A stretch of DNA of 64,000 nucleotides from CAZQFV01 sp964592645 (GCA_964592645.1 CAZQFV010000010.1:67074-131073); one strand, 5' to 3'. Shown: positions 51,796 through 60,411, counted from the first letter of the stretch. The notes: a model not told the origin generated them from the sequence alone. Program-made: numbers and translations.

Positions 51796-53078
51796 AGCGC
51801 TTCTTCCTGCTCGGGGTGCTGGCCTTTGCCTTGATCCTGGTGGGGCTGGGGGCGATGCGGGGCGGGCTGCTGCTGCTGGCCCTGCCCCTGCTTCTCTACC
51901 TGGGAGCGGGCCTGCTCTGGGGACCGCAGCGGCCGGCGCTGCTGATCTCCCGCCGCCTGCAGCACGGGCGCTTCTTCGCCGGCGATCCCGTCCACGTCAC
52001 CCTGGAAGTGGTCAACGATGGCCTTCCCCTGGAGCAGGTGGGCATCGAGGATCCGGTGGGACAGTGCTTCGAGGTCCGGGAAGGAGAGACGCGCCTGCTC
52101 ACCGCCCTGCCGGCCGGAGGCCGGGCCGAGATCTCGTACACGGTGTCTGCCCGGCGCGGGCAGTACCGCTTCCCGGACGTGCTGGTGACGGCGAGCGACA
52201 ACCTGGGGCTGTTTCGCTGGCAAGGGCGCATAGAGGTGCCCACACGGCTGGTCGTCTATCCCGAGTTGCCGCGCTTCCGCCGCGTGCGCATCCGGCCGGC
52301 CCGGACGCTGGCCTACGCCGGCCCGGTGCCGGCCCGCCGCGGCGGCGCGGGCATCGAGTTCTTTGGCCTGCGCGCCTACCAGCCAGGCGATCCGCTGCGC
52401 TGGATCAACTGGAAGGCCAGCTCGCGGCACGAGCAGGCCCTCTTCACCAACGAGTACGAGCAGGACCGCATGGCCAACATCGGCCTGATCCTGGACACAC
52501 GGCTGCGCAGCGATATCCGCCGGGAGCAAGAGGCGCTGTTCGAATATGCTGTCCAGGCCACGGCCGGGCTGGCCGGCGCCTTCCTGGACGACGGCAACCG
52601 TGTCGGGCTGCTGCTGTACGGGCGGGTCATGGACTGGACCTTTCCCGGCTATGGCAAGGTGCAACGGGAGCGCATCCTGGCGGCCCTGGCCCGGGCGCAG
52701 CCCGGCGAGAGCATGGTCTTTGACCGCCTGGACAACCTGCCGGTACGTTTCTTCCCGCCGCGCTCGCAGTTGATCCTGGTCAGCCCGCTCTTTCCCGACG
52801 ACCTGCCCACCCTAGTCCGCCTGCGGGCCCGCGGCTATGCGCTGCTCGTCGTCAGCCCCGACCCCGTCTCCTTCGAGCAGCGGGGCGCGCCGGCAGAGGG
52901 GCCCCGGGCCCTGGGCGGGCGCATCGCGCGGGTGGAGCGGGATGTGCTGCTGCGGCGGCTGCGGCAGGCCGGCATCCAGGTGTTGGACTGGCCGGTGGAG
53001 CGTCCGCTGGACGCGGTGGTGCGGGCGGCGCTGACCCCGGCGCCATCCTGGCATCGGGCGGTGGGGGTGGAGCTATGA
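51792..53078 (+). CDS. DUF58-domain (vWA-like) membrane-anchored protein
   Basis: 428 residues. Two N-terminal membrane helices (about 4-40) precede a beta-rich domain (55-170). The DUF58 core follows, with LRAYQPGDPLRWINWKASSRHEQ, the family signature, and then a von Willebrand A-like part starting at IGLILDTRLRSD. In related operons DUF58 proteins partner a MoxR AAA+ ATPase in envelope assembly or metal-cofactor insertion. The ATPase is missing here. The ATG overlaps the preceding stop (ATGA) and the stop overlaps the next ATG. Confidence 0.82.
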   Translation: MKRFFLLGVLAFALILVGLGAMRGGLLLLALPLLLYLGAGLLWGPQRPALLISRRLQHGRFFAGDPVHVTLEVVNDGLPLEQVGIEDPVGQCFEVREGETRLLTALPAGGRAEISYTVSARRGQYRFPDVLVTASDNLGLFRWQGRIEVPTRLVVYPELPRFRRVRIRPARTLAYAGPVPARRGGAGIEFFGLRAYQPGDPLRWINWKASSRHEQALFTNEYEQDRMANIGLILDTRLRSDIRREQEALFEYAVQATAGLAGAFLDDGNRVGLLLYGRVMDWTFPGYGKVQRERILAALARAQPGESMVFDRLDNLPVRFFPPRSQLILVSPLFPDDLPTLVRLRARGYALLVVSPDPVSFEQRGAPAEGPRALGGRIARVERDVLLRRLRQAGIQVLDWPVERPLDAVVRAALTPAPSWHRAVGVEL

Positions 53079-53572
53079 CGCTGGCGCTCTATGTGGTCTG
53101 CACAGTGGCCGCGGCCGGCACGCTGGCCGTGGTCTATGCCGCAGGAGGCTGGTGGCCCCTGGCCCTGGCCGCGGCGGCCGTAGGGCTGCTTTGGCTGCTC
53201 GGCACCTGGCGCGGCTGGGCCTGGAGCGGCCCCCTGGGGCTACTGCTTTTGGTGTCCGGCGCAGCCGGCGCCTTCCTGCTCGGCGGGGGGCTGGGAGGGC
53301 CGCTCGCCACCGTGGTGGCCGCACTCTGCGCCTGGGACCTGGAACACCTACTGCGCCTGCTGCAAAGCGCGGCGCTCCAGCCGGCCGACGGCCGGCTGGA
53401 GCGCCGCCACCTGCTGCGCTTGCTGCTCGTGGCGCTGGCGAGCATAGGACTGGCCGGGGGAGGGGCGCTGCTGTCGCTGCCGATGGGGACCGGGATCGCC
53501 CTGCTCCTGGCGCTGCTGGCCGTCTGCGGCGTCGGGGAGGTAGTGGCCTTCTTCCGGCGGGAGAGCGATTAG
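53075..53572 (+). CDS. Membrane protein at the end of the DUF58 operon
   Basis: 165 residues with about five or six short hydrophobic segments rich in Ala, Leu and Gly, including paired helices near the start and the end. A short soluble loop (about 90-115, RLLQSAALQPADGRLERRHLL) lies between them. Its start overlaps the DUF58 stop by 4 bp. Its stop abuts the smpB stop on the other strand without a spacer. The family is not recognised. Confidence 0.65.
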   Translation: MTLALYVVCTVAAAGTLAVVYAAGGWWPLALAAAAVGLLWLLGTWRGWAWSGPLGLLLLVSGAAGAFLLGGGLGGPLATVVAALCAWDLEHLLRLLQSAALQPADGRLERRHLLRLLLVALASIGLAGGGALLSLPMGTGIALLLALLAVCGVGEVVAFFRRESD

Positions 53573-54046
53573 CTACCTTCCTCGCTCCCGCCACTCACGT
53601 TCCATCTCGCGGCGGGCGTCGCGCTTGGCGATGGCCTCGCGGCGGTCGTGTACCTTGCGCCCGCGGCACAGCCCCAGCTCCACCTTGGCCCAACGGCCCT
53701 TGACGTACAGGCGCAGGGGCACCACCGTCAGCCCGGCCGCCTCCACCTTGCCGCGCAGCCGGCGCACCTCGCGGCGATGGAGCAGCAGCTTGCGCGGGCG
53801 GTTGGGGTCGTGGCCAAAGTGGCGGCCGGCCTCGGCGTAGGGGGCGATGTGCACGTCCAGCAGCCACAGCTCCTCGTCGCGCACCCGGGCGTAGCCGCCG
53901 CGCAGGTTGACCTGCCCGGCGCGGATCGACTTGATCTCCGACCCGACCAGGACCAGGCCGGCCTCGAACGTCTCCAGGACGTCGTACTCGTGCCGCGCCT
54001 GGCGGTTGACGGCCACCGTCTTTTCGTAGGAACGCTCTGGGGGCAT
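53573..54046 (-). CDS. smpB: SsrA-binding protein SmpB
   Basis: 157 residues matching SmpB: the oligonucleotide-binding barrel with ARHEYDVLETFEAGLVLVGSEIKSIRAGQVNLR, EELWLLDVHIAPY, and a basic C-terminal tail (DRREAIAKRDARREMEREWRERGR) that enters the ribosome during trans-translation. I chose the ATG at 54046; the frame extends 30 bases further but is not conserved. It delivers tmRNA to stalled ribosomes. The tmRNA gene itself is not seen in the window. Confidence 0.94.
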   Translation of the reverse strand: MPPERSYEKTVAVNRQARHEYDVLETFEAGLVLVGSEIKSIRAGQVNLRGGYARVRDEELWLLDVHIAPYAEAGRHFGHDPNRPRKLLLHRREVRRLRGKVEAAGLTVVPLRLYVKGRWAKVELGLCRGRKVHDRREAIAKRDARREMEREWRERGR

Positions 54047-54084
54047 AGTAGTCGGCGATTGGCAGTTCACTGCCAACCGATCTT

Positions 54085-54636
54085 TTACTTGTCCTCTATA
54101 CGCACCCGCGTCATGACATCGCCCTTCTGGATCTTTTTCACGACATCCAATGAGCCGCCACAGTCGCCAAAGACGGTGTAGGCACCGTCGAGTTGGGGCG
54201 TGGCGGCCAGGGTGATGTAGAACTGGCTGCCGCTGGAGGCGCGGGTCGGGTTGTACTGGTCGCCCACCCGGGCGGCGGCCAGCGCGCCGGCGGTGTGCGG
54301 CAGGTTGATCTCGGCGGGGACGGTGTAGCCGATATCGCCCGTGGCGTCGTTGGTGGGGCTGCCCCCCTGGATGACAAAGCCCGCTTCCACGCGGAAAAAG
54401 GTCTTGCCGTCGTAAAAGCCCTCCTTGGCCAGCTTCTCGAAGTTGGCTACGGTCTGAGGGGCCACGTCGGGCCGCAGGACACAGGTGATGATCCCCCGCG
54501 GCGTCTCGATGATCGCCAGCTTCTGGCCCGTTCCGGATATGGGCGGCAGGGTCGGGGGGATGTAGACGCCGCCGGCCGTACAGCCGGCCGACGCCAGGAC
54601 CATCATCACCAGGAAGAAGGTTACCGCTCGTTTCAT
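54085..54636 (-). CDS. Peptidyl-prolyl cis-trans isomerase (cyclophilin) lipoprotein
   Basis: 183 residues. The lipobox SAGC (Cys19) follows a hydrophobic signal. A short Pro/Gly linker then leads to a compact cyclophilin domain (about 38-180). It has TVANFEKLAKEGFYDGKTFFRVEAGFVIQGG, including the catalytic Arg, and SGSQFYITLAATPQLDGAYTVFGD. It probably assists folding of exported proteins at the outer face of the membrane, which fits a genome that makes large secreted proteins. It lies 38 bp upstream of smpB on the same strand. Confidence 0.9.
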   Translation of the reverse strand: MKRAVTFFLVMMVLASAGCTAGGVYIPPTLPPISGTGQKLAIIETPRGIITCVLRPDVAPQTVANFEKLAKEGFYDGKTFFRVEAGFVIQGGSPTNDATGDIGYTVPAEINLPHTAGALAAARVGDQYNPTRASSGSQFYITLAATPQLDGAYTVFGDCGGSLDVVKKIQKGDVMTRVRIEDK

Positions 54637-54678
54637 CAGCGCCTCCTACGGAGATAGGGATCTGCCAAGAAGTTTATT

Positions 54679-55083
54679 TTACACCAAGTGGGCGCTTCTT
54701 TCAAACGGCTCGGCCGGCGCCAGCCACTTGCGCATCACCAGGGCTACGACGCCGGCCTTGCGCTGCTCCACCACGAAACTGCTCATCAGCCGCCGCGCTC
54801 CCAGGGACGCCAGCTCCTCGACCGCCGCCGCTGCCTGTTCGAACGAGACCTCCACCAGGCAGGTGCACTCCAGCCCACGGTTGCTCCCGGCCCGGCAGAC
54901 GCTAAAGTAGATGCTGCCCCTGTAGGGTAGGGACCAGTGGGCCACCTCGGAGACCGCCGTGGCGATGCGCGTCTGGTCGGTGACGGCAAAGCCGATCTGC
55001 CGGGATAGCTCGCGGGCCTGCTGCCGGCCCGTGACGACATCATAGTCGCTGCGGATGTCGTACCTTTCCATTCCCAGCGGCAT
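54679..55083 (-). CDS. RsbT-like (GHKL-type) protein with degraded ATP site
   Basis: 134 residues. The N-terminal half resembles anti-sigma serine kinases of the RsbT/RsbW type (DIRSDYDVVTGRQQARELSRQIGF, then TRIATAVSEVA). Where functional members carry the N-box Asn and later DxGxG and GTG loops, this sequence has AHWSLPYRGS and no glycine-rich ATP lid. I infer a degenerate switch or scaffold protein rather than an active kinase. It begins 4 bp after the chemoreceptor stop, so the two are co-translated or nearly so. A second start at 55071 is possible. Confidence 0.65.
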   Translation of the reverse strand: MPLGMERYDIRSDYDVVTGRQQARELSRQIGFAVTDQTRIATAVSEVAHWSLPYRGSIYFSVCRAGSNRGLECTCLVEVSFEQAAAAVEELASLGARRLMSSFVVEQRKAGVVALVMRKWLAPAEPFERSAHLV

Positions 55084-55087
55084 CGCG

Positions 55088-56749
55088 CTACAACCTGTAT
55101 TGGGCGACGGCTTCGCGCAGGGTCCGCGCCAGCTCGTTCAGCGTAACCGCGGCCCGCTCGGCCTGCTGCGTGTTCGCCAGGCTGCGGCTTGTGACCTCCT
55201 CGATATTGCTCACAGCCAGCGCGATCTGCTCCATGCCCAGCAACTGCTGCCCCGCAGCCGCAGAGATCCGGTCGGCGGCTCGGTCCGATTCGATTACGCT
55301 CTCGGCCAACTGGCGGATCACCTGCCCGGCCTGGCCTATCAACCGCAGCCCGGCCTCCGACCCCTTGATTCCCTCCTCGGTGGCCAGCACCGCCGTGTCG
55401 ACGCCGCTTTGGATCTCGGAGAGCAGTTCCTTCACCTGCGCCGTCGCCGCGCGGCTCTGCTCGGCCCGCGCCCGCACCTCCCCGGCCACCACGGCAAAGC
55501 CGCGCCCGGCCTCCCCGGCGCGGGCGGCTTCCACAGCGGCGTTCAGCGCCAGCAGGTTCGACTGCGCGGCAATCTGGCTAACCGTGCCGATGATTACGCC
55601 GATGGTTTGGGTGCGCTCGGAAAGGGCCTGGGTGGTGTTGGCGATCGTCTCTACCCGTGTCTGGACCTGCTCCATACCCTGGATGGCCTCGGCCACGGCC
55701 TGCTGGCCGACCTGCGCCGTCTCCGCCGCACGTCGGGCCACCCCGGCCACGACACGGGACTGTTCATCCGTCCGCCCGGCAATCGTCTGCACCTCGGAGA
55801 TCGTCGCCGAGGCCTCGCTGATAGCCGCGGCCTGCTGCCCGGCCCCGCTGGCCTGCTCCGTCGTCGCCGCCAGGATGTCGGCCGCGGCCACCCCTAGGTT
55901 GTCGGCCACGTCGCGCAGCCGGGCCGTCATCTGCTGCAAACTGGCGAGCGTCTCGTTCAGACGCTGCCCCAAAACGAACAGTGGATCGTCCTCCTGTTGT
56001 CCCTCCAATTGTACCCGCGCCGCCAGGTTGCCGCGCGCTACCTCGGCCATGCAGGCGACGTACGCCTGGACGGTCGCCAAGAGGTGCGCGGAGCGCTCTG
56101 CCAGGGACTCCTGGGCCTCGGCCAGCCGGCAGTTGGACTCGCGCAGCTCCTGCTCGCGCTGCCGGGCCTGCTTGAACCCGATGGCGTTGCTCATCACCGC
56201 GTAGCGCAGCAGCAAGCCGGTGAGCAGCAGGATAGGGAGCGTCGTCAGCAGGTCCATGGGGCTGGCCGTCTGGGGTGCCGGGACCACCAGGCGGCGCACC
56301 TCGGCCCAGTAAGTCCCCACGATTGCCAGGACGCTCATCCAGGTTATGGCCGTAGCGGCGCCCTCGCCCAGGAGAAGGCCTGACAGGGCGATCAGGAAGG
56401 GGTAGATCAGAAACAAGTTCTCGCCGCTGATGCCGGAGAACATCAGCGACCAAGCCGTGATGACCCCCCAGACGAGCAGGACCAGCAGGACCGCAGCCAG
56501 CCGGGTGCGGCCCCGGCGGGCCAGGAAGAATAGGAACACGCTAAAGGCGGTTATGCCGATGCCCGCCATCCTGGTATAGGCCTCGGCGAGATCGCGGGGA
56601 ATGCCGAAGAAGATCAGGATCAACAGCGTCACGATGCCGGTGAAGGAGAGAAAGACGAGCAGGGTAACGTGCAGCAGCCGCGCTGCGCGCGTACGCTCTT
56701 CATCTTCAAAGACCGGTGCCGCGAGTACCTTTCTGGACCAGGCAATCAT
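55088..56749 (-). CDS. Methyl-accepting chemotaxis-type receptor with multi-helix membrane sensor
   Basis: About 553 residues from an ATG at 56749 with AGGAGG 6 bases upstream. The N-terminal 200 residues hold about six or seven membrane helices and no sizeable external domain, so sensing may occur within or near the membrane. A HAMP-like stretch lies at about 235-295. The signalling coiled coil has the hairpin tip QIAAQSNLLALNAAVEAARAGEAGRGFAVVAGEVRARAEQS. No CheR-binding tail pentapeptide is seen. No che or flagellar genes are in the window; an RsbT-like gene follows after 4 bp. It may feed a partner-switch pathway instead of chemotaxis. Confidence 0.85.
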   Translation of the reverse strand: MIAWSRKVLAAPVFEDEERTRAARLLHVTLLVFLSFTGIVTLLILIFFGIPRDLAEAYTRMAGIGITAFSVFLFFLARRGRTRLAAVLLVLLVWGVITAWSLMFSGISGENLFLIYPFLIALSGLLLGEGAATAITWMSVLAIVGTYWAEVRRLVVPAPQTASPMDLLTTLPILLLTGLLLRYAVMSNAIGFKQARQREQELRESNCRLAEAQESLAERSAHLLATVQAYVACMAEVARGNLAARVQLEGQQEDDPLFVLGQRLNETLASLQQMTARLRDVADNLGVAAADILAATTEQASGAGQQAAAISEASATISEVQTIAGRTDEQSRVVAGVARRAAETAQVGQQAVAEAIQGMEQVQTRVETIANTTQALSERTQTIGVIIGTVSQIAAQSNLLALNAAVEAARAGEAGRGFAVVAGEVRARAEQSRAATAQVKELLSEIQSGVDTAVLATEEGIKGSEAGLRLIGQAGQVIRQLAESVIESDRAADRISAAAGQQLLGMEQIALAVSNIEEVTSRSLANTQQAERAAVTLNELARTLREAVAQYRL

Positions 56750-56805
56750 CTCAACCTCCTGTCGCCCGGCGCTACCGCAACAAACAATAGCGCCGAAAGA
56801 CCCGT

Positions 56806-56828
56806 CCAAAGAACCTTGGTGTCTTTGG
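56806..56828. repeat. Short palindromic CCAAAGA repeat
   Basis: CCAAAGA (56806-56812) and TCTTTGG (56822-56828) form exact arms around ACCTTGGTG. The unit resembles the CACGAAG/CAAAGAC repeat class and sits between the glycosyltransferase stop and the chemoreceptor start. Confidence 0.5.
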
Positions 56829-56843
56829 TCCATCAGATGACTT

Positions 56844-58034
56844 CTACCTCTCCTGAGAGGCCAAACGGTAGGCCGCCTCGACGCGGCCGGCCAGCCGGTC
56901 CCAATCGTACTCCTGCCAGACACGGCGCTGCGCCGCCTCGCCCAGCGAATAGCGCACGGAAGGGTTGCGCAGCAGGGCAACGATGGCCGCCGCCTGGGTG
57001 GTCAGATCGCCCGGGGGGGTAAGCAGGCCGGAGACGCGGTGCTCGATCATCTCGCGGTTCTCGCCCACGGCGTCGGCGACGATGGCCCGGCCGGCCACCA
57101 TCAGCTCCAGCAGCTTGGCCGAGCACTTGGCGCGATTGATCAGGCGGTCGTCCATGGGGAAGTAGGCCACGTCGCCGGCCGCCAGGCAGGAGGGCAGTTG
57201 CTCCTCCTCCACCCAGCCAGCGTCGGCCAGGTGGGCTTCCAGGCCGCGGCCGGCCATCTCCTGCCGCAGGCGCTCCTCCTCGCCAAAGAAGCCCCGCCCG
57301 ACCACCAGCAGACGGGCCTCGGGCACCTGGCCGATGACGCGGGCCATCACCTCGGCCACCCGGCCCACGGCGAACTCGGCGAAGCGGGTGTAGAGCAGCA
57401 CGACCGGGTGCCCCCCCAGGCCCAAGCGGGTGCGCACGGCAAAGGGCGCGGCGCTGCCCCAGGCATCGTAACGGGCGTGGCTGACGCCGTTGGGCACGTA
57501 GAACACGCGGGCCGGATCCAGCCCCAACCCCCAGGATTGCGTCTCCAGCGTGCGGCTGGCCACGGTGACGGCGTGAGCGCAGCGGCGCGGCAGGTAGGTC
57601 TCTTGCCATTGGAAAAAGGCCTTTTGCGGCGCGCTATAGGGGTTGACCTCGTTCCAGCCGCCGCGGCCCTCCCAGTCGTCGCTGTCCAGGAGACGGGGAA
57701 TTGCCGGGGCGACCAGGCGCAGCCAGAGGAGGGCCAGGCCGGCGTGGGCCTTGGGCTTGAAGACGTGGACCACGTCGGGGCGTTCGCGCAGGGCGGCGCG
57801 GGCCATACGCCAGGACAGTCGAGGGGTAAGGGCCAAGCGCGGGAGGGGCAGCCAACGCAGGCGGACGCCGTTGCGCGTCTCACTGCGGCCGGCCTCTGCC
57901 GGGTTGTCCCATGGGGGGATGATCACGGCAACGCGATGGCCCCGGCCGGCCAGGGCCTCGGCCAGCGGCAAGACCCGGGCGCGGGTGGTACCCTTGGGCT
58001 GAGTGGCAAAGGGCGCGAGGAGGACGATGCGCAT
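56844..58034 (-). CDS. GT4-family glycosyltransferase
   Basis: A 396-residue GT-B glycosyltransferase. The N-terminal domain begins LLAPFATQPKGTTRARVLPLAEAL. The C-terminal domain has GGHPVVLLYTRFAEF, RLLVVGRG, and KLLELMVAGRAIVADAVGENREMI, where the E-x7-E donor site appears in a KLLELM...GENREMI form. It probably transfers a sugar from a nucleotide or lipid donor to an envelope glycan. It has its own near-consensus promoter and lies 94 bp upstream of the chemoreceptor on the same strand. Confidence 0.82.
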   Translation of the reverse strand: MRIVLLAPFATQPKGTTRARVLPLAEALAGRGHRVAVIIPPWDNPAEAGRSETRNGVRLRWLPLPRLALTPRLSWRMARAALRERPDVVHVFKPKAHAGLALLWLRLVAPAIPRLLDSDDWEGRGGWNEVNPYSAPQKAFFQWQETYLPRRCAHAVTVASRTLETQSWGLGLDPARVFYVPNGVSHARYDAWGSAAPFAVRTRLGLGGHPVVLLYTRFAEFAVGRVAEVMARVIGQVPEARLLVVGRGFFGEEERLRQEMAGRGLEAHLADAGWVEEEQLPSCLAAGDVAYFPMDDRLINRAKCSAKLLELMVAGRAIVADAVGENREMIEHRVSGLLTPPGDLTTQAAAIVALLRNPSVRYSLGEAAQRRVWQEYDWDRLAGRVEAAYRLASQER

Positions 58035-58117
58035 CGGGCCACAGGCTCCTTCCGGGCAGGCGCAACAGCACCTTGTTCCAGGTCGGGCACGGCGCCGCCG
58101 CCGCGCCGTTCTTCTCC

Positions 58118-58146
58118 ATCATACCCGTTTCATGCCGATTTGTCAA
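58118..58146 (-). promoter_or_regulatory. Promoter of the glycosyltransferase gene
   Basis: On the minus strand, TTGACA (58146-58141), a 17 bp spacer, then TATGAT (58123-58118). Confidence 0.65.
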
Positions 58147-58257
58147 AGCAGGAGGGCATCGGGCGGTTGTGAGGGCCAATCTGGCGCTCTCCCACCCGGG
58201 AGCGCTGTCCGGGGCGGGGGCCGGACCTGCCCCTACCGGGCCCCGCGGGAAGCCGAT

Positions 58258-58285
58258 TTGACAAGCTCCCATGTCGTGCTAAACT
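58258..58285 (+). promoter_or_regulatory. Promoter of the YwaF-like gene
   Basis: TTGACA (58258-58263), a 16 bp spacer, then TAAACT (58280-58285). The 12 bp GCCGATTTGACA here recurs at the arsR promoter (60406-60417). Confidence 0.5.
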
Positions 58286-58311
58286 GTGGGCAATTCGCCG
58301 GAGGCCAAGCC

Positions 58312-59067
58312 ATGGGCCCCTATTTCGCCTGGGACTATTCGGGAGGGGACTTTCGCCTGTGGAGCCCCTCGCACCTGGTGACACTGGCCCTGGTGGCGCT
58401 GGGCTGCGCCGGGCTGATCGTCTTCCGGCGGCGCTTTGGTCCGCGGGCCCGGCGCGCCTGGCGCTACGGGATGGCGGCGGTGCTGGTGGTCAACGAGGTA
58501 GCCGGCCACCTCTGGTACTGGGCGGTGGGCGTCTGGCACGTCAACTTTATGCTGCCGCTGCACCTGTGCAGCCTGTTCGTCTGGCTGACGGCCATCGAGC
58601 TCGTCAGCGGCAACCGCCGCCTCTACGAGTTCACCTACTTCCTGGGCATCGGCGGCGCGCTGCAGGCATTGATCACGCCGGACCTGACCAACTTTGGCTT
58701 CCCACACTACCGCTTCTTCCAGGCCTTTTTCATGCACGCCACCATCATCCTGGGCAACGTCTTCATGACCGCCGTGGAGGGGTACCGGCCCACCGTCAAG
58801 TCGCTGCTGCGGGTAGCCGTGGGCATCAACGTCTACATGGTGGCGATCCTGGGAGTCAACAGGCTGCTGGGCAGCAACTACCTGTTTGTCTCCGGCAAGC
58901 CGGCCCTGCCGACGATGCTCGACCTGATGGCCCCCTGGCCCTGGTACATCCTGGAGATGGAGGCGGTGGGGGTAGTGGTCTGCCTGCTGCTGTACCTGCC
59001 CTTTGCCGTGAGCGACCGGCGGGCGCGGAGGAGCACAGAAAAATCACAAGGACACGAAGAAGAGTAG
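58312..59067 (+). CDS. YwaF/TIGR02206-type integral membrane protein
   Basis: A 251-residue protein with six or seven membrane helices. Typical features are a WSPSHL motif after the N-terminus, LWYWAVGVWHVNFMLPLHLCSLFVWL and FTYFLGIGGALQALITPDL. An RFFQAFFMHATIILGNVF segment contains a conserved His, and the last helix carries an LDLMAPWPWYI motif. GGAGG lies 7 bases before the ATG. The family is conserved in Firmicutes and Chloroflexota but its function is unknown. The C-terminal tail runs into a CACGAAG-type repeat (59038-59062). Confidence 0.85.
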   Translation: MGPYFAWDYSGGDFRLWSPSHLVTLALVALGCAGLIVFRRRFGPRARRAWRYGMAAVLVVNEVAGHLWYWAVGVWHVNFMLPLHLCSLFVWLTAIELVSGNRRLYEFTYFLGIGGALQALITPDLTNFGFPHYRFFQAFFMHATIILGNVFMTAVEGYRPTVKSLLRVAVGINVYMVAILGVNRLLGSNYLFVSGKPALPTMLDLMAPWPWYILEMEAVGVVVCLLLYLPFAVSDRRARRSTEKSQGHEEE

Positions 59068-59084
59068 AACCCCCATGGATTTAG

Positions 59085-59157
59085 AGCGGGAGACGGGACT
59101 CGAACCCGCGACCCTCTGCTTGGAAGGCAGATGCTCTGCCACCTGAGCTACTCCCGC
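59085..59157 (-). tRNA. tRNA-Gly (TCC anticodon)
   Basis: The minus strand folds as a full tRNA. The acceptor stem is GCGGGAG/CTCCCGC. The anticodon stem TCTGC/GCAGA holds loop CTTCCAA, giving anticodon TCC. The T-arm contains GGTTCGA, and the discriminator is T, as expected for glycine. The 3' CCA is not encoded. It has its own promoter at 59168-59196. Confidence 0.95.
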
Positions 59158-59167
59158 GGGCAGGCCC

Positions 59168-59196
59168 ATTATATCCCCCCCATGGGCGGCTGTCAA
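59168..59196 (-). promoter_or_regulatory. Consensus promoter of tRNA-Gly
   Basis: On the minus strand, a perfect TTGACA (59196-59191), a 17 bp spacer, and a perfect TATAAT (59173-59168). Confidence 0.85.
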
Positions 59197-59225
59197 ACGG
59201 ACAAGGCTCCTACCGTCTCCAGCCT

Positions 59226-59289
59226 GACTCGCTATACTACCTCGAAGCCGCATTCCGCGCGCGCCGACTTCGGGGCTCTATGCCAAAAT
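59226..59289 (-). repeat. 64 bp dispersed repeat, copy 2
   Basis: Second copy of the element at 30824-30887. Its right end touches the stop codon of the truncated glycosidase fragment and it lies upstream of the tRNA promoter. Confidence 0.65.
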
Positions 59290-59758
59290 CAGTAATCCGC
59301 CTCGTGCCCCGGGTTGACGATCAGTTCGTCCAGGTCGCGCACCGTGCAAAAGGGGACATAGCCCCGTGCCTGGGAGCGGGTGTAGGCGTCGTCCACATAG
59401 CCCGGGACGACCCGGTAATCGGCATAGTCGATCGTCAGCACCAGCTTGCCGGCCGCCACATAGAGGTCGAGGTAGCCCTCCAACTGCGCGGTCACGGCCG
59501 GCGGTGTGGGCTCGTTGTCGGCGTCGTAGCCGTAGTAGATGCCCTCCTGCCCGATCCCGTCCAGCGCGTCCATGTAGGCCGGCACCAGCGTCGCCAGCTC
59601 CGGCGCGTCCTGCGGCACAATGTAGAAATCCGGGTCGATGCCACGGGCATGCGCCCGGATGGCGGCGACGAAAGCGGCCATCTCCTGGGCCGCCGTGGCC
59701 CGCCCCCGGTCGGCATGGTGCTCGTAGGCGTCGATGATGTCCAGGTAGGCCCCGTAGC
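59289..59758 (-). pseudogene. N-terminally truncated GH114-like glycosidase fragment
   Basis: About 155 codons read on the minus strand in the frame ending at 59289. The visible part resembles the C-terminal two-thirds of TM1410/GH114 (endo-alpha-1,4-polygalactosaminidase-type) barrels, with GAYLDIIDAYE, DFYIVPQDAPELA, GIGQEGIYYGYDADNEPT and VLTIDYAD motifs. It opens directly after an in-frame TAA at about 59766-59768, with no start codon, ribosome site or signal peptide. The first Met in frame (59681) is inside the barrel. This is a gene remnant left by a deletion or recombination. Confidence 0.75.
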
Positions 59759-59765
59759 CGGCAGC

Positions 59766-60233
59766 TTATCGGTATACCGGAAGACGATCGCCTGCCGGGG
59801 TGAGGCGGGCGGGGGCACCGACGGGCAGGGTGAGAGGAAAGAGACCGGCCGGCCCCGCGTTGTAGCCGTTGGCGAGACAGGTAAAGACGAGCTGGCTGCC
59901 GTCCGGGCTAAAGGCCGGGTTCTGGTCGCCGGCCCCGGCGGGCGGCGTCGTCAGGCGCACCGCGCCGTCGGCGGCGAAAGGTCCCGCGGACCATCCCCCC
60001 ACCGCGCAGGCGGAGTTGGAAAAGATGATGGCCGTGTACCGGACGACGTAGAACAGGAAAGTTACGACCAGCCCAAGGGCCTGGGTCGGCCCCTCCTCCA
60101 GCCGGTCGAGAACGCCGGACAAGGCCATGGTCAGGCCGAAAGAAGCGGTCACGATCAGGAGGGCGATGGAAGAGAGGAGGGGGAAGACGATCGGCTCTTT
60201 GTCGGCCCGCAGGACCGCGGCGCCGGCCTTCAT
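59766..60233 (-). pseudogene. Chimeric remnant: DUF6159-like membrane N-terminus joined to TolB/PD40-like fragment
   Basis: From an ATG at 60233 the first 75 residues resemble the start of DUF6159-type membrane proteins (VLRADKEPIVFPLLSSIALLIVTASFG; later FSNSA), including two or three hydrophobic helices. At about 60010 the sequence switches without a frame change to a TolB/PD40 propeller-like piece (AVRLTTPPAGAGDQNPAFSPDGSQLVF), which stops at TAA 59766. The reading frame is the same as that of the GH114 fragment beyond the TAA. Neither parent is complete. No good ribosome site precedes 60233. Confidence 0.65.
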
Positions 60234-60411
60234 CGGCGCCCGGCCATTTTTGATCTTGTTGACCTCTGGGCAAATCGCATCCGGCTGGGTCCGTACAGGA
60301 ACGGCAGGGCGACCGGCATAGCATGCGGGAGAGGCAAAGTCAACGCAGCCGCGGCCCCGGCGCTCGGCGAGAGCCGCCGGGGACCCGCGCCGGGCGCTCC
60401 GGCAGGCCGAT

